64,000 nt of DNA. It comes from Saprospiraceae bacterium. GTDB lineage: Bacteria; Bacteroidota; Bacteroidia; Chitinophagales; Saprospiraceae. Made by a program: the position numbers and the translations under genes. Under the pieces are notes generated by a model. The model was not told the DNA's origin and ran no database searches. It saw only the letters and a program-made list of their open reading frames with translations. The stretch is from the NCBI GenBank assembly GCA_016722295.1, contig JADKGL010000026.1:124001-188000 (forward strand). Reading direction: 5' to 3'. This document shows positions 1 to 8,699 of this stretch, piece after piece (the stretch's first letter is position 1; each line of letters starts with the position of its first letter).

Positions 1-1
1 G

Positions 2-799
2 AATAATAATCCTACACTAACAGGTCCTGTTGTTAGTTTTATTACTGGAAACAACAATATTTCAGATGATGCCATCGTAACTAGAAACGAATATTTCAAA
101 GTGGTTCTTTCTGCTACAAAAGGAACAGCTGGACAATTAAAAACATTCGAAGTATTGGCTGACAATGTACCGTTAGATCCTACAAAAATGAAAATCAATG
201 GAACTACAGCAGCATCAAATCCAGTATTATTATTTGCTCCAGATATTGATGGAGTAAGCAATTATGCAGTTGAAATCCTAGCTTCAAGTCTTCCAGATAC
301 AGTGACGTATACATACAGATTTACTGATGCGGCAGGAAATAAAGATTCAGAAGTAATCGATATTTATACGTTAGGTACTAGTGTCTCTACTGTTAGCAAC
401 TTAAAAGTATATAATACTTCTTCTCCAGCTGGATATTTAGGTAGCGTAGATCTAATCAACGGCGTTACTGTCGCAAAAGGAAGTACAGCTGCTCAACTTG
501 AAGATTATGGTGTTCAATCAACTACTAATAATACTTGGTTGATGAGATTCTTAGAAAGAAATGGTTCTAATATCAGAACTTCTCCAAACACGTTTAAATT
601 TGATTCTGTGCTTTTTGCCGAAGATATTAAAGCGGCTTACGATCTTGGTGCAGACTCACCAAATAATGATATCTTAATGGTGAAAGATTTAGTATTTCTT
701 GTTAATCAAGGTACAAAATATTTTGCTGTTAAAGTAAACGATCTTTTTGTTACAGCAAATGATAATTTAGATTACTCTATAATTTCAATTAAGAAATAA
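2..799 (+). CDS. 3' part of a surface/secreted protein of unknown function
   Basis: An open frame runs from base 2 without a stop to TAA at 797-799, so the gene starts outside the window; the GTG at 101 is only an internal codon. About 265 residues are visible. They are rich in Thr, Ser, Asn and Val, as in Ig-like or beta-sandwich surface modules of Bacteroidota. The last ~60 residues (an alternating hydrophobic stretch ending in LDYSIISIKK) resemble tails of Bacteroidota surface lipoproteins, but I cannot name a family. No T9SS sorting motif is visible. The signal peptide, if any, would be in the missing part. A terminator follows 21 bases after the stop. Confidence 0.75.
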   Translation, partial: NNNPTLTGPVVSFITGNNNISDDAIVTRNEYFKVVLSATKGTAGQLKTFEVLADNVPLDPTKMKINGTTAASNPVLLFAPDIDGVSNYAVEILASSLPDTVTYTYRFTDAAGNKDSEVIDIYTLGTSVSTVSNLKVYNTSSPAGYLGSVDLINGVTVAKGSTAAQLEDYGVQSTTNNTWLMRFLERNGSNIRTSPNTFKFDSVLFAEDIKAAYDLGADSPNNDILMVKDLVFLVNQGTKYFAVKVNDLFVTANDNLDYSIISIKK

Positions 800-820
800 A
801 ATCAAAATTTATATTTTTGG

Positions 821-848
821 AAGGCTCAGAGAAATCTGGGCCTTTTTT
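821..848 (+). terminator. Rho-independent terminator after the first gene
   Basis: A 10-bp stem (821-830 with 835-844, one G-T pair) closes a GAAA tetraloop and is followed by six T. It ends the plus-strand gene and lies between convergent genes. Confidence 0.85.
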
Positions 849-861
849 ATTTCGGTTCTTT

Positions 862-1410
862 TTATGAACCCCAACGATAACTTTCATGAGAAACTCCTAG
901 CAGATCTATCACTCGATTCGTAACAGTTGCGATCACTTCTTGAATCGTTTTTGGTTGAGAATAAAATGAAGGTGTTGCAGGACACAAGATCCCACCTGCT
1001 AAAGTTATTTTTCGCATATTCTCAATATGAATCAAATGTAATGGTGTCTCTCTTAAAACCAAAATCAACTTTTTTCTCTCCTTCAACATGACATCTGCTG
1101 TACGTGTCATCAGATCATCAGATACGCCTGAAGCGACTCTTCCCATAAATCCAGCACTACATGGACAAACCACCATTGCATCCCATTGAGCAGAACCAGA
1201 AGCAAAGGGCGCCATGAAATCTCGCTTTGAATAGGTGATCTCTTTGTATTGCTCATAGCTTGTGTTTCCTATTTCGATTTCCCAGTTTTTCTTCGCATTA
1301 TCACTCATTACTAGTGCTAATTGAATAGCAGGCTTTGAACTCAGTTTCTGAATTAAATCTTGTGCGTACAATGATCCACTACTGCCTGATATTCCTACTA
1401 TTATTTTCAT
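862..1410 (-). CDS. ubiX: UbiX-family flavin prenyltransferase
   Basis: Predicted to join dimethylallyl phosphate to reduced FMN, giving the prenylated flavin cofactor of UbiD-type decarboxylases. The 182 residues match the usual ~190. The flavin-binding GxSGxSG motif is at residues 6-12, a Cys-Pro-Cys-Ser segment near 82-85, and the RETPLHL motif at 120-126, followed by a typical C-terminal A-P-PSFY-PxT region. It lies downstream of pyrH on the same strand, separated by a ~130 bp repeat tract. No ubiD is in this window, so the partner decarboxylase must be elsewhere; a role in quinone synthesis is likely but inferred. Confidence 0.93.
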   Translation of the reverse strand: MKIIVGISGSSGSLYAQDLIQKLSSKPAIQLALVMSDNAKKNWEIEIGNTSYEQYKEITYSKRDFMAPFASGSAQWDAMVVCPCSAGFMGRVASGVSDDLMTRTADVMLKERKKLILVLRETPLHLIHIENMRKITLAGGILCPATPSFYSQPKTIQEVIATVTNRVIDLLGVSHESYRWGS

Positions 1411-1424
1411 TTATTTTTAAATTA

Positions 1425-1546
1425 GTAATAAGTAGAAAGTGGTAAGTAGTAAGTTAATTCACTTTCAACTTCTTTTCACTTTCAACTTTCCACTTTTCAC
1501 TATTAACTACTTTCAACTTTTCACTATTAACTATTATCTATTAACT
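1425..1546. repeat. Degenerate heptamer-like repeat tract, copy A
   Basis: Between the pyrH stop and the ubiX start the DNA is made of reiterated variants of ACTTTCAACTTTTCACTATTAACT on the plus strand, preceded by a purine-rich arm (AGTAGAAAGTGGTAAGTAGTAAG) of opposite sense. No gene fits. A related tract occurs at 17441-17590, also ending at a minus-strand stop codon. Confidence 0.7.
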
Positions 1547-2251
1547 AACCAAAGTTCCCACTTTCTCTCCTTCAATAATGTGTTTCAGATTATCCGCCAC
1601 ATTGATATCAAATACGATGATGGGCATTTTATTTTCTTGACACATCGTGAATGCTGTCATATCCATTACTTTTAGATTTTTTGAAATCGCTTCTGAGTAA
1701 GAAATATGCTCGTATTTAATTGCATTCGGATTTTTTTCTGGATCAGAATCGTAAATACCGTCTACTCTAGTTCCTTTGAGTATGACATCTGCTCCAATTT
1801 CGCTAGAGCGAAGTGCTGCCGCTGAATCGGTTGTAAAGTATGGGTTGCCAGTTCCTGCTGAAAAAATCACAACTCTTCCCTTTTCTAAATGTCGAATGGC
1901 GCGACGTCTGATATAAGGTTCTGCTATTTGTCTCATCTCGATTGCAGAAATCAATCGTGTGTATACTCCTGCAGTTTCTAATGCACTTAATAAGGCCATT
2001 CCATTGATACAAGTCGCCAACATTCCCATGTAGTCACCTTGCACTTTTTCCACACCGCTATTGTGGTCATCCAATCCTCGGAATATATTTCCTCCGCCGA
2101 TGACTACAGCCACTTGAACACCTTGCAATGTAGCCGTTTTAATTTGGCTTGCATAATATTTTAACATTTCGGGATCGATACCAAACTGTTGTTTCCCCAT
2201 TAGAGATTCGCCGCTAAGCTTCAACAAGATTCTTTTATAATGCAATGACAT
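1541..2251 (-). CDS. pyrH: UMP kinase
   Basis: Phosphorylates UMP to UDP with ATP in pyrimidine nucleotide synthesis; cytoplasmic hexamer of the amino-acid-kinase fold. The 236 residues are full length for bacterial PyrH (~240). KLSGESL is at 11-17 and the nucleotide-binding GGGNIFRG at 52-59; the NPYFTTDSAAALR segment of the family is present. It is the last gene of the rplM-rpsI-rpsB-tsf-pyrH order common in bacteria, but a strong terminator separates it from tsf, so expression may be partly uncoupled. The stop codon lies inside the repeat tract at its 3' side. Confidence 0.97.
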   Translation of the reverse strand: MSLHYKRILLKLSGESLMGKQQFGIDPEMLKYYASQIKTATLQGVQVAVVIGGGNIFRGLDDHNSGVEKVQGDYMGMLATCINGMALLSALETAGVYTRLISAIEMRQIAEPYIRRRAIRHLEKGRVVIFSAGTGNPYFTTDSAAALRSSEIGADVILKGTRVDGIYDSDPEKNPNAIKYEHISYSEAISKNLKVMDMTAFTMCQENKMPIIVFDINVADNLKHIIEGEKVGTLVS

Positions 2252-2290
2252 AGTTTTTAAGTTTGTGATTCGTTATGAGTTTGAATTGCA

Positions 2291-2326
2291 AAAAAAAAGC
2301 GAATGATTTTCACCATTCGCTTTTTT
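2291..2326 (-). terminator. Rho-independent terminator after tsf
   Basis: A perfect inverted repeat (AAAAAAGCGAATG at 2293-2305 with its complement at 2314-2326, 8-base loop). Transcribed leftward it gives a hairpin followed by a U run, ending the ribosomal-protein/tsf transcript before pyrH. The A and T tails on both sides make it potentially bidirectional. Confidence 0.88.
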
Positions 2327-2336
2327 CATTATTTTA

Positions 2337-3173
2337 TTATCCGAGCATCACATGTTTGAATGCTGTGACGGTCAGATCTTTGTCTATCGACTTTAAATAG
2401 GCTGCTATGGATAAGCTACCATCTTTCACAAATTGTTGATTCAACAATGTGTTTTCTTTATAGAATTTCTCTAATTTTCCAAGGGCAATTTTCTCTAACA
2501 TTGCTTCTGGTTTTCCTTCACCACGTGCTTGTTCTTTACCGATCTCGATTTCTTTTTCTACTAAAGAAGAGTCTACATCACTTTTATCCAAAGCGATTGG
2601 CTTCATTGCTGCCACTTGCATAGCAACATCTTTTCCTGCATCTGAAAGATTATCGCCTGTTTTATTCAATCCGATTAAAACTCCAGCTTTATTTCCCATG
2701 TGGATATAATACTCTACTTGTGGAGCTTCCAATCTTTCATAAGACTTCACTTCGATTTTTTCTCCTATCGCGGCAACAAGGTCTGTTACTTTTTCGCCTA
2801 TAGTTGTGTTGCCTTCAAATTTTTCAGCCAACAATGATTCAAGATTTGCTGGAAAGCTATTTAATGCGATTCCTGCGATCTTTTTTGTAACATTGATGAA
2901 TTCTTCATTCTTTGACACAAAATCCGTTTCGCTTGAAAGTTTTACAACTACTCCTTTTGTTTTGGAATCATTTACCATTGCGATAACTGCTCCTTCTTTT
3001 GCTTCTCTGTCAGCTCTTTTTTCTGACAGTTTCATTCCTTTTTTACGAAGGATTTCAATTGCTTTTTGGATGTCGCCTTCAGCTTCTGTTAAAGCGGCTT
3101 TACAATCCATCATACCTGCGCCTGTTATGTCTCGCAAGTTTTTTACATCACTAGCGGATAAAGTAATGCTCAT
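2337..3173 (-). CDS. tsf: Elongation factor Ts
   Basis: Guanine-nucleotide exchange factor that recycles EF-Tu from GDP to the GTP-loading state. The N-terminal UBA-like helical region carries LRDITGAGMMDCKAAL (13-28), and the Asp-Phe EF-Tu-contact motif TDFVSKN is at 83-89, followed by the core subdomains. Length (278) is normal. It follows rpsB by ~50 bases on the same strand and is followed by a terminator. Confidence 0.97.
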   Translation of the reverse strand: MSITLSASDVKNLRDITGAGMMDCKAALTEAEGDIQKAIEILRKKGMKLSEKRADREAKEGAVIAMVNDSKTKGVVVKLSSETDFVSKNEEFINVTKKIAGIALNSFPANLESLLAEKFEGNTTIGEKVTDLVAAIGEKIEVKSYERLEAPQVEYYIHMGNKAGVLIGLNKTGDNLSDAGKDVAMQVAAMKPIALDKSDVDSSLVEKEIEIGKEQARGEGKPEAMLEKIALGKLEKFYKENTLLNQQFVKDGSLSIAAYLKSIDKDLTVTAFKHVMLG

Positions 3174-3225
3174 GATTATAATATTTAATTTTTTTTTGAA
3201 ATATGTTTATTTATTGGGCAAAAGA

Positions 3226-3936
3226 TTATTCTGCATCTTTTACTTCTTCACTTCTTTCTGCAAGACCTTCTTTGATTGCTTGTACGATATACTCAGTAAC
3301 TAAAGCAATAGACTTTGAAGAATCGTCATTGGCAGGAATTGGAAAATCTACTTTGTTCGGATCTGAATTCGTATCGACCATTGCAAAGGTTCTGATACCT
3401 AATTTTTCAGCTTCTTCGATTGCTAAATGCTCATGTAAGATATCGATTACAAATATTGCTGAAGGCAATCTATTAAGATTAGCAACCCCGCTCAATACTC
3501 TTTCCATCTTTCCTTTTTCACGAGAAAGTGTCAATCTTTCTTTCTTTGTAATGTTCGTCACATTGCCATCAGAAAGCATTCTATCGATATTATTCATTTT
3601 CTTTACTGATCTTCTGATCGTAGTAAAGTTGGTCATCATTCCTCCCAACCATCTGTCTGTCACAAATGGCATATTGATACTTTTTGCAGCTTCAGCTACG
3701 ATAACTCTTGCTTGTTTTTTAGTTGCAACAAACATGATTTTCTTTCCTGATTTTGCAATTTGCTTTAACGCTAGTGCTGCTCTATCCAAGCACTCTGATG
3801 TACGATTCAAATCGATCAAATGCACTCCTTTGTGTTCCTTAAAGATATAAGGACGCATCTTTGGATTCCATTTTTTCTTAAGGTGACCGAAGTGTACACC
3901 TGCATCCAATAATTGATTATATGTTGGCTTTTGCAT
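3226..3936 (-). CDS. rpsB: 30S ribosomal protein S2
   Basis: Small-subunit ribosomal protein needed for S1 docking. The start MQKPTYNQLLDAGVHFGH and the following KWNPKMRPYIF are diagnostic, as are the TDRWLGGMMTNF and IAVVDTNSDPN-like segments (here FAMVDTNSDPNKVDFPIPAND). The 236-residue length is normal. It sits between rpsI (33-base gap) and tsf, the standard arrangement. Confidence 0.97.
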   Translation of the reverse strand: MQKPTYNQLLDAGVHFGHLKKKWNPKMRPYIFKEHKGVHLIDLNRTSECLDRAALALKQIAKSGKKIMFVATKKQARVIVAEAAKSINMPFVTDRWLGGMMTNFTTIRRSVKKMNNIDRMLSDGNVTNITKKERLTLSREKGKMERVLSGVANLNRLPSAIFVIDILHEHLAIEEAEKLGIRTFAMVDTNSDPNKVDFPIPANDDSSKSIALVTEYIVQAIKEGLAERSEEVKDAE

Positions 3937-3969
3937 GATAATTTCTTGATTAAGTTCTGTATTAAAAAA

Positions 3970-4362
3970 TTAACGTTTACTGAACTGAGAAGATTTTCTC
4001 GCTTTTCTTTTACCGAATTTCTTACGCTCGACTTCTCTTGCATCTCTTGTAAGATAATGCTTCTCTTTCAATGGCTTTCTATGATCTGCATCAATTTTTA
4101 CCAATGCTCTTGAAATAGCCATTCTGATCGCTTCAGCTTGTCCTTTAAGACCACCTCCTGCTACTGTGATATGGATGCCAAATTCATCAGCTTTCTCCAC
4201 TGTAGTCAATGGATCCATGACTCTTTGAGCGATATCTTTTATTGGAAAATATTCATGGAGATCTCTTCCATTTATTTTTATTCCTTTTTTATCTTCTGTT
4301 TTCTTGAAGTATACGCGAGCTACAGCTGCTTTTCTTCTGCCTACCGCATTGATTAATTCCAT
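3970..4362 (-). CDS. rpsI: 30S ribosomal protein S9
   Basis: Small-subunit protein whose basic C-terminal tail reaches the P-site tRNA. The 130-residue product starts with the family signature AVGRRKAAVARVYF and ends in the basic KKFGKRKARKSSQFSKR tail with the conserved terminal KR. It starts 3 bases after the rplM stop, so the two are translationally close. Confidence 0.97.
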   Translation of the reverse strand: MELINAVGRRKAAVARVYFKKTEDKKGIKINGRDLHEYFPIKDIAQRVMDPLTTVEKADEFGIHITVAGGGLKGQAEAIRMAISRALVKIDADHRKPLKEKHYLTRDAREVERKKFGKRKARKSSQFSKR

Positions 4363-4365
4363 GGA

Positions 4366-4815
4366 TTATGATTTAATTGTTAATACTTCTGGCTTCTGCG
4401 CAGCATGGTAATGCTCCGGTCCAGCATAAGCAAATAATTTTTTAATCATCGCATCTCCCAATTTATTCTTTGGAAGCATCTTGCGAACTGCCACCTCAAC
4501 TACGCGTGTAGGTGTCTTTGCCAATACTTCTTTTGGAGTTGCAGATTTTTGACCTCCTGGATATCCACTATATGTAGAGTAGATCTTTTGAGTCATTTTC
4601 TTGCCTGTAAAACGGATTTTTTCAGCATTGATGACGATCACATAATCTCCATTATCCACATGAGGTGTAAAATCAACTTTGTTCTTACCTCTCAAAATAT
4701 GAGCGATTTGAGAGCACATACGCCCTACAACTTGTCCTTCAGCATCGATGAGGTGCCATTTTCTTTTAACTTCCTCAGGCTTTGCGTGACTGGTTCTGTA
4801 ACTTAATGTATTCAC
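4366..4815 (-). CDS. rplM: 50S ribosomal protein L13
   Basis: Early-assembly large-subunit protein; first gene of the operon. 149 residues, with the family segments RKWHLIDAEGQVVGRM (19-34), HVDNGDYVIVINAEKI and MLPKNKLGDAMIKKL. It is preceded by a clear Bacteroidota promoter about 60-90 bases upstream. Confidence 0.97.
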   Translation of the reverse strand: MNTLSYRTSHAKPEEVKRKWHLIDAEGQVVGRMCSQIAHILRGKNKVDFTPHVDNGDYVIVINAEKIRFTGKKMTQKIYSTYSGYPGGQKSATPKEVLAKTPTRVVEVAVRKMLPKNKLGDAMIKKLFAYAGPEHYHAAQKPEVLTIKS

Positions 4816-4876
4816 TTTTCCAGATTTAATTTTGTTTAAAAACCGATTATTCGGCCACTTTTCTCTAAAGCGGACG

Positions 4877-4907
4877 CAAATGTAATTGCATTCTTCAGAT
4901 TCACAAA
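4877..4907 (-). promoter_or_regulatory. Promoter of the rplM-rpsI-rpsB-tsf operon
   Basis: On the minus strand TTTG (4907-4904) is followed after 19 bases by TACATTTG (4884-4877). This matches the Bacteroidota primary-sigma pattern TTTG-N19-TAnnTTTG. It predicts a leader of about 55-60 nt before rplM. Confidence 0.75.
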
Positions 4908-5110
4908 CTTTTTTGAAAAATATTTTTCATAATTGCTTGAAAACGAGGCTAATTTTGGCATTATTTCTAAAATCATGCAATTTTTTGGCAATTTTGGGGC
5001 TTATTTTAGATTCGTATATCTGTAAGTCTTTAAGAACTTTTCAGTCTTTGGTTGGATTTGTATACAAATTTGAATAGAGCTCTAAATCAAGCTTTTATAT
5101 ACAATACTGA

Positions 5111-5251
5111 TTAATTCATTCATCATTTTAAAAATTGATGTTTATAATCATCATTTTATGATGAAATTGACGAACCTAGTCATCATTTTATGAATAGATT
5201 GATGAATTTAACCATCTTTTAGTATTAAATTTGATGATTAAATTCATCGTT
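5111..5251. repeat. Cluster of short TCATCATTTTA / TTGATGAATT repeats
   Basis: TCATCATTTTA occurs at 5120-5130, 5148-5158 and 5180-5190. It is interleaved with oppositely oriented GATGAAATT/TTGATGAATTT/TTGATGATTAAATTCATC segments. Units are spaced about 28-32 bases. No coding frame. It lies in the 640-base gene-free interval 4816-5456; apart from the rplM promoter and the terminator at 5408 I see nothing else there. Confidence 0.55.
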
Positions 5252-5407
5252 TTTAGTAAAGAAATGAAAAAAAAAATTTTAGGGCATGCACAACAATACA
5301 AATCAATTCAAGGCTCTCTTAACGAATTTATATTACTATACTGTTGAAAAAGACCAAGATACTTCTTGAGTAAGATCAAATATTTTTCAAACATGTCCTA
5401 AATAAAA

Positions 5408-5436
5408 AAAATCCTGCAGTATAACTACAGGATTTT
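5408..5436 (-). terminator. Rho-independent terminator of the small basic protein gene
   Basis: AAAATCCTGCAG pairs with CTACAGGATTTT (one mismatch) around a 5-base loop. Read leftward it is followed by a U-rich tail (A run 5404-5410 on plus). It lies 20 bases beyond the stop at 5457. Confidence 0.83.
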
Positions 5437-5456
5437 CTATGAGTATTTTAAATGAA

Positions 5457-5780
5457 TTAAAAATTTCTCCTTTCTCTATCGTGTTTCTGACGATATATCG
5501 CAGCATTCTGATGTTTCTTCATCTGCTTTAATTGGCGTTTTTCAGCTTTTGTGATTTTTCCATCTGCAGCAGCGTGACGCTTAGCCATTTCAAATCTTCT
5601 GTTTTGTTTTGCCAATTGCCTTATTTCTGGCCTTGTCAAATCACCACTTTTTACTCCTTCGCGGATGCGTTGTTTCTGTATACTTCCTCTTTGGCATTGT
5701 CCTCTAAATTCTCTTTGTGCATCAATTTGAAATGCAAATCCTAACATAAGGATCATCGAAATTAAAATCTTGTTTTTCAT
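5457..5780 (-). CDS. Small secreted basic protein with two DG-x-(I/L)-T-type repeats
   Basis: 107 residues from the ATG at 5780, chosen because it opens a good signal peptide (MKNKILISMILMLGFAFQIDAQ); the frame extends 10 codons further but with no signal-like sequence. The mature part is very rich in Arg, Lys and Gln. It contains two similar segments, SGDLTRPEIRQLAKQ and DGKITKAEKRQLKQM, and ends in IYRQKHDRERR. This two-copy pattern recurs in small secreted bacterial proteins of unknown function; the Asp-Gly spacing faintly recalls EF-hands, which I do not claim. It has its own terminator and is probably monocistronic. Confidence 0.75.
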   Translation of the reverse strand: MKNKILISMILMLGFAFQIDAQREFRGQCQRGSIQKQRIREGVKSGDLTRPEIRQLAKQNRRFEMAKRHAAADGKITKAEKRQLKQMKKHQNAAIYRQKHDRERRNF

Positions 5781-5845
5781 ATTTTTTTCTTTTATAGCTT
5801 GGACCCGCACTTTTATTCAAAGATTAATGCTTCATCTACCTTAAC

Positions 5846-5876
5846 TTTATTTTAACCCTAAATTTCCTTAGCTTTG
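5846..5876 (+). promoter_or_regulatory. Promoter of pheT
   Basis: TAGCTTTG (5869-5876) matches the TAnnTTTG -7 box. TTTA at 5846-5849 sits 19 bases upstream where the -33 TTTG is expected. The ATG is 20 bases downstream. Confidence 0.6.
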
Positions 5877-5895
5877 CGCCTCCAAACTAAACTAT

Positions 5896-8334
5896 ATGCG
5901 CATTTCATACAATTGGCTCAAAGAATTTATTGATATCACAGATCCAGCAGAAAAAGTCTCCGAGATCCTTTCTTCATTAGGTCTTGAAGTGGAGGGAATG
6001 GAATCCGTCGATGCCATTCAAGGTGGATTGAAAGGTATCGTCGTAGGTGAAGTGGTCGAATGTGCAAAACATCCAAATGCCGATAAACTCAGTCTCACCA
6101 AAGTGAACATAGGCTCTGAGTCCCTCTTACAAATCGTTTGTGGTGCGCCTAATGTCGCTCAAGGCCAAAAAGTACTCGTCGCAACAGAAGGAGCCAAACT
6201 TTATCCTACAGTTGGAGAGCCTTTTGTGATTAAGAAAGGTAAAATCCGTGGTGAAGAGTCCCAAGGAATGATCTGCGCCGATGACGAATTGGGTTTAGGC
6301 CACGATCACTCTGGAATTCGAGTCTTAGATCCTTTGACCCCGATTGGTATCTCTGGAGCGAAAGCATTGCAGTTGGAATCTGACCTTGTTTTCGAGATTG
6401 GTCTCACTCCAAATCGTGCAGATGCCACGAACCATATCGGTGTAGCCAAGGATCTAGCCGCATGGTATAGAGTGCATGAAAACAAGCAATTAGAATTTCA
6501 TTACGGTAGCTCCAAAAGCTTAAATTCTTCTGACAACATTCAAGTAAATATTGAAATCAAAAACAGTGTCAAATGTCCTCGATACACTGGTGTTTGTTTT
6601 ACCAATATCAATATAGGTCCATCTCCTGATTGGCTTCAAAAGAAATTGATCGCTATGGATCAAAAACCAATCAACAATGTCGTCGATATAACGAATCTTA
6701 TCATGTATGAGATGGGTCAACCATTACATGCTTTTGATTTAGACAAAGTCAATGGAAAAGGATTTGTCGTTCAGACCTTGGCAGAAGGAACTCCATTTAC
6801 GACCTTAGACCATGTAGAGCGAAAGTTGAGAGCTGAAGACCTTATGATTTGTGATACAAATGGTGCGCCATTATGTATAGCTGGAGTGCTTGGTGGATTG
6901 GATTCTGGAGTAAGTGAGACTACAAAAACTATTTTTCTAGAATCTGCCCATTTTCAAGCGAGTACAGTGCGCAAATCGAGTACAAAACACAATATCAGAT
7001 CTCAAGCTGCTAGAAGTTTTGAAAAAGGATCTGATCCAAATAGTTGTATAAAAGCACTCGAAAGAGCAGCTGCTTTGTTGGAAGAAATCTGCGGTGCGAC
7101 ACAAGCATCAAAACTTTATGATTTTTATCCTCAATCCATAGATCCATGTCAGATCGAAGTACAGGTTGAAGATGTAAAAAAACTAAGTGGACTGAATATC
7201 AATCGTGAGACGTTAAAAGAAGTGTTGTTGGCTTTAGACATGAAAGTCATCGATCATCAAGACGATCGATTCACCGTTTTTGTGCCAACGAATAAACCTG
7301 ATGTTACGCGCTTTGCAGATGTTGTAGAAGAAATCTCTCGAGTTTATGGTTTGGACCATATTCCTCTTCCAGAAAAATTCAATTTTGCAATGCCAAAATC
7401 GGTTTCTTCGATATACAGTTTGCGAAAAAAAATAAGTCAATCACTTGTAGCGAAAGGATGTAATGAAATCGTAAGTTTATCGCTTTCTTCTTCAAAACAA
7501 TGTATCCAATCAAACTTGTGGAAAGAAGAAAATCTCATCTACATACACAATACTTCGAATAGTCACCTCGACATCATGAAGCCAAGTATTCTACTCGGCG
7601 GATTAGAGGCTATACAGTACAATACCAATCGACAAAATACAGATCTCAAGCTATTTGAAATAGGAAAGGAGTTTACAAGAAACAATGAAATGATTTCTGA
7701 ATCTACTAAAATGGGAATCTGGTTGACTGGTTTGACACAAGCCAATCATTGGACGAATACAAAAGATCAATCATCGGATTTTCACACGATAAAAAGTTAT
7801 GTAGAGTCAATTTTTTCTGAACTAAAGTTTGAGAAATTAAAAGTAATTGAAATCGAAAATCAAAACACATACAGCTATGGATTATCTTGGACACAAGGCC
7901 AAAAAATAATCGCACAATGTGGTGCAGTGCATCCCAGCGTGCTCAAAGCATTCGATCTGAAAAAGGCTGTTTGGTTTGCTGAATTTGATTTAGAAATTAT
8001 CAATGCCAGAATCAATTCAAAGCTTAAAAAGTTCGAAGAGTTTACAAAATTTCCAGTAATCCGCAGGGATCTTGCTGTAGTGATTCCTAAATCAGTGAGC
8101 TTTGATTCATTAAAACAAATTGCATCAAAATCTTGTGGAAAAAACCTCGTCGATGTAAATGTGTTCGATGTATTCGAAGATGAAAAAAAATTGGGAGAAG
8201 GCAAAAAATCTTATGCACTCAATTTCACTTTCGAAAGCCTTGAAAAAAGCTTAAATTCTGAAGAAATAGATAAGATCATGAATAAATTGATCGAAAATTA
8301 TGAATCACAGATCGAAGCAATCATAAGGAGATAA
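5896..8334 (+). CDS. pheT: Phenylalanine-tRNA ligase beta subunit
   Basis: Beta chain of the (alpha-beta)2 PheRS that charges tRNA-Phe. The 812 residues cover the full bacterial architecture: an N-terminal OB-fold tRNA-binding domain (about 40-150, with HPNADKLSLTKVN near 58-70); the B3/B4 editing region (about 215-395, with the LTPNRADATNHIGVA motif just before it); the B5 domain (about 400-475); a catalytic-like core; and a C-terminal FDX-ACB anticodon-binding domain (about 715-812, FPVIRRDLAVV). pheS is not adjacent, so the alpha subunit must be encoded elsewhere. Confidence 0.97.
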   Translation: MRISYNWLKEFIDITDPAEKVSEILSSLGLEVEGMESVDAIQGGLKGIVVGEVVECAKHPNADKLSLTKVNIGSESLLQIVCGAPNVAQGQKVLVATEGAKLYPTVGEPFVIKKGKIRGEESQGMICADDELGLGHDHSGIRVLDPLTPIGISGAKALQLESDLVFEIGLTPNRADATNHIGVAKDLAAWYRVHENKQLEFHYGSSKSLNSSDNIQVNIEIKNSVKCPRYTGVCFTNINIGPSPDWLQKKLIAMDQKPINNVVDITNLIMYEMGQPLHAFDLDKVNGKGFVVQTLAEGTPFTTLDHVERKLRAEDLMICDTNGAPLCIAGVLGGLDSGVSETTKTIFLESAHFQASTVRKSSTKHNIRSQAARSFEKGSDPNSCIKALERAAALLEEICGATQASKLYDFYPQSIDPCQIEVQVEDVKKLSGLNINRETLKEVLLALDMKVIDHQDDRFTVFVPTNKPDVTRFADVVEEISRVYGLDHIPLPEKFNFAMPKSVSSIYSLRKKISQSLVAKGCNEIVSLSLSSSKQCIQSNLWKEENLIYIHNTSNSHLDIMKPSILLGGLEAIQYNTNRQNTDLKLFEIGKEFTRNNEMISESTKMGIWLTGLTQANHWTNTKDQSSDFHTIKSYVESIFSELKFEKLKVIEIENQNTYSYGLSWTQGQKIIAQCGAVHPSVLKAFDLKKAVWFAEFDLEIINARINSKLKKFEEFTKFPVIRRDLAVVIPKSVSFDSLKQIASKSCGKNLVDVNVFDVFEDEKKLGEGKKSYALNFTFESLEKSLNSEEIDKIMNKLIENYESQIEAIIRR

Positions 8335-8401
8335 GCGATAGTATCTGTTCAGAATAAATAGTAAAATTACTCTGAGATTTATTTTATTTTCTATTAGAAA
8401 T

Positions 8402-8624
8402 AGAATCCGAAGGATTCCAATAATTATAGCAATATAAACAAGGCACAAACATACGACCCCATCGGGTTCGCATAATTTGCATGTGGATTAAATTTTCTAT
8501 AAAGATTCAATACCTTCAGGATTTCTTTGTAAAAAAAAGCACATAAACCCTGCAATGACAAATAAATTTATGCTATATTTGTAATCTAATGTTTTGAAAA
8601 TCCTAGACATATGAATATACTAAA
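8402..8624 (+). repeat. Intergenic repeat, copy 1 (~223 bp)
   Basis: Aligns end to end with 10198-10419, with about 21 differences by eye (~90% identity) and one 1-base indel. It contains three short imperfect palindromes (AATCCGAAGGATT, CCCCATCGGGT-like, ATACCTTCAGGAT-like). A 3' block of about 50 bases is identical in both copies and includes TATATTTG (8574-8581), a match to the Bacteroidota -7 box. No coding frame is shared. It fills most of the 8335-8699 gap. Confidence 0.9.
8574..8581 (+). promoter_or_regulatory. -7 promoter box inside repeat copy 1
   Basis: TATATTTG fits TAnnTTTG and is conserved in the other copy. No clear -33 TTG is seen at the expected spacing. It would drive the gene at 8700 with a ~110 nt leader. 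Confidence 0.4.
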
Positions 8625-8699
8625 TTTCTTCACTTCTTTCTTGCCCTTTAAATCTTATTTAGTATATTAAAACTCTTTACTTTTCGTTTAAAAGTATAA

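Noticed and set aside
2515..2530. CACGTG core inside tsf as a possible third parS site
   Set aside because: Only the 6-base core matches; flanks (ACCACGTGCT) do not extend the palindrome.
2806..3850. Long plus-strand open frames opposite tsf and rpsB
   Set aside because: They are antisense shadows of well-identified translation genes, without start signals or family similarity.
5111..5251. CRISPR array
   Set aside because: Repeat units are only ~11 bases, degenerate and mixed in orientation, with no spacer regularity and no cas genes.
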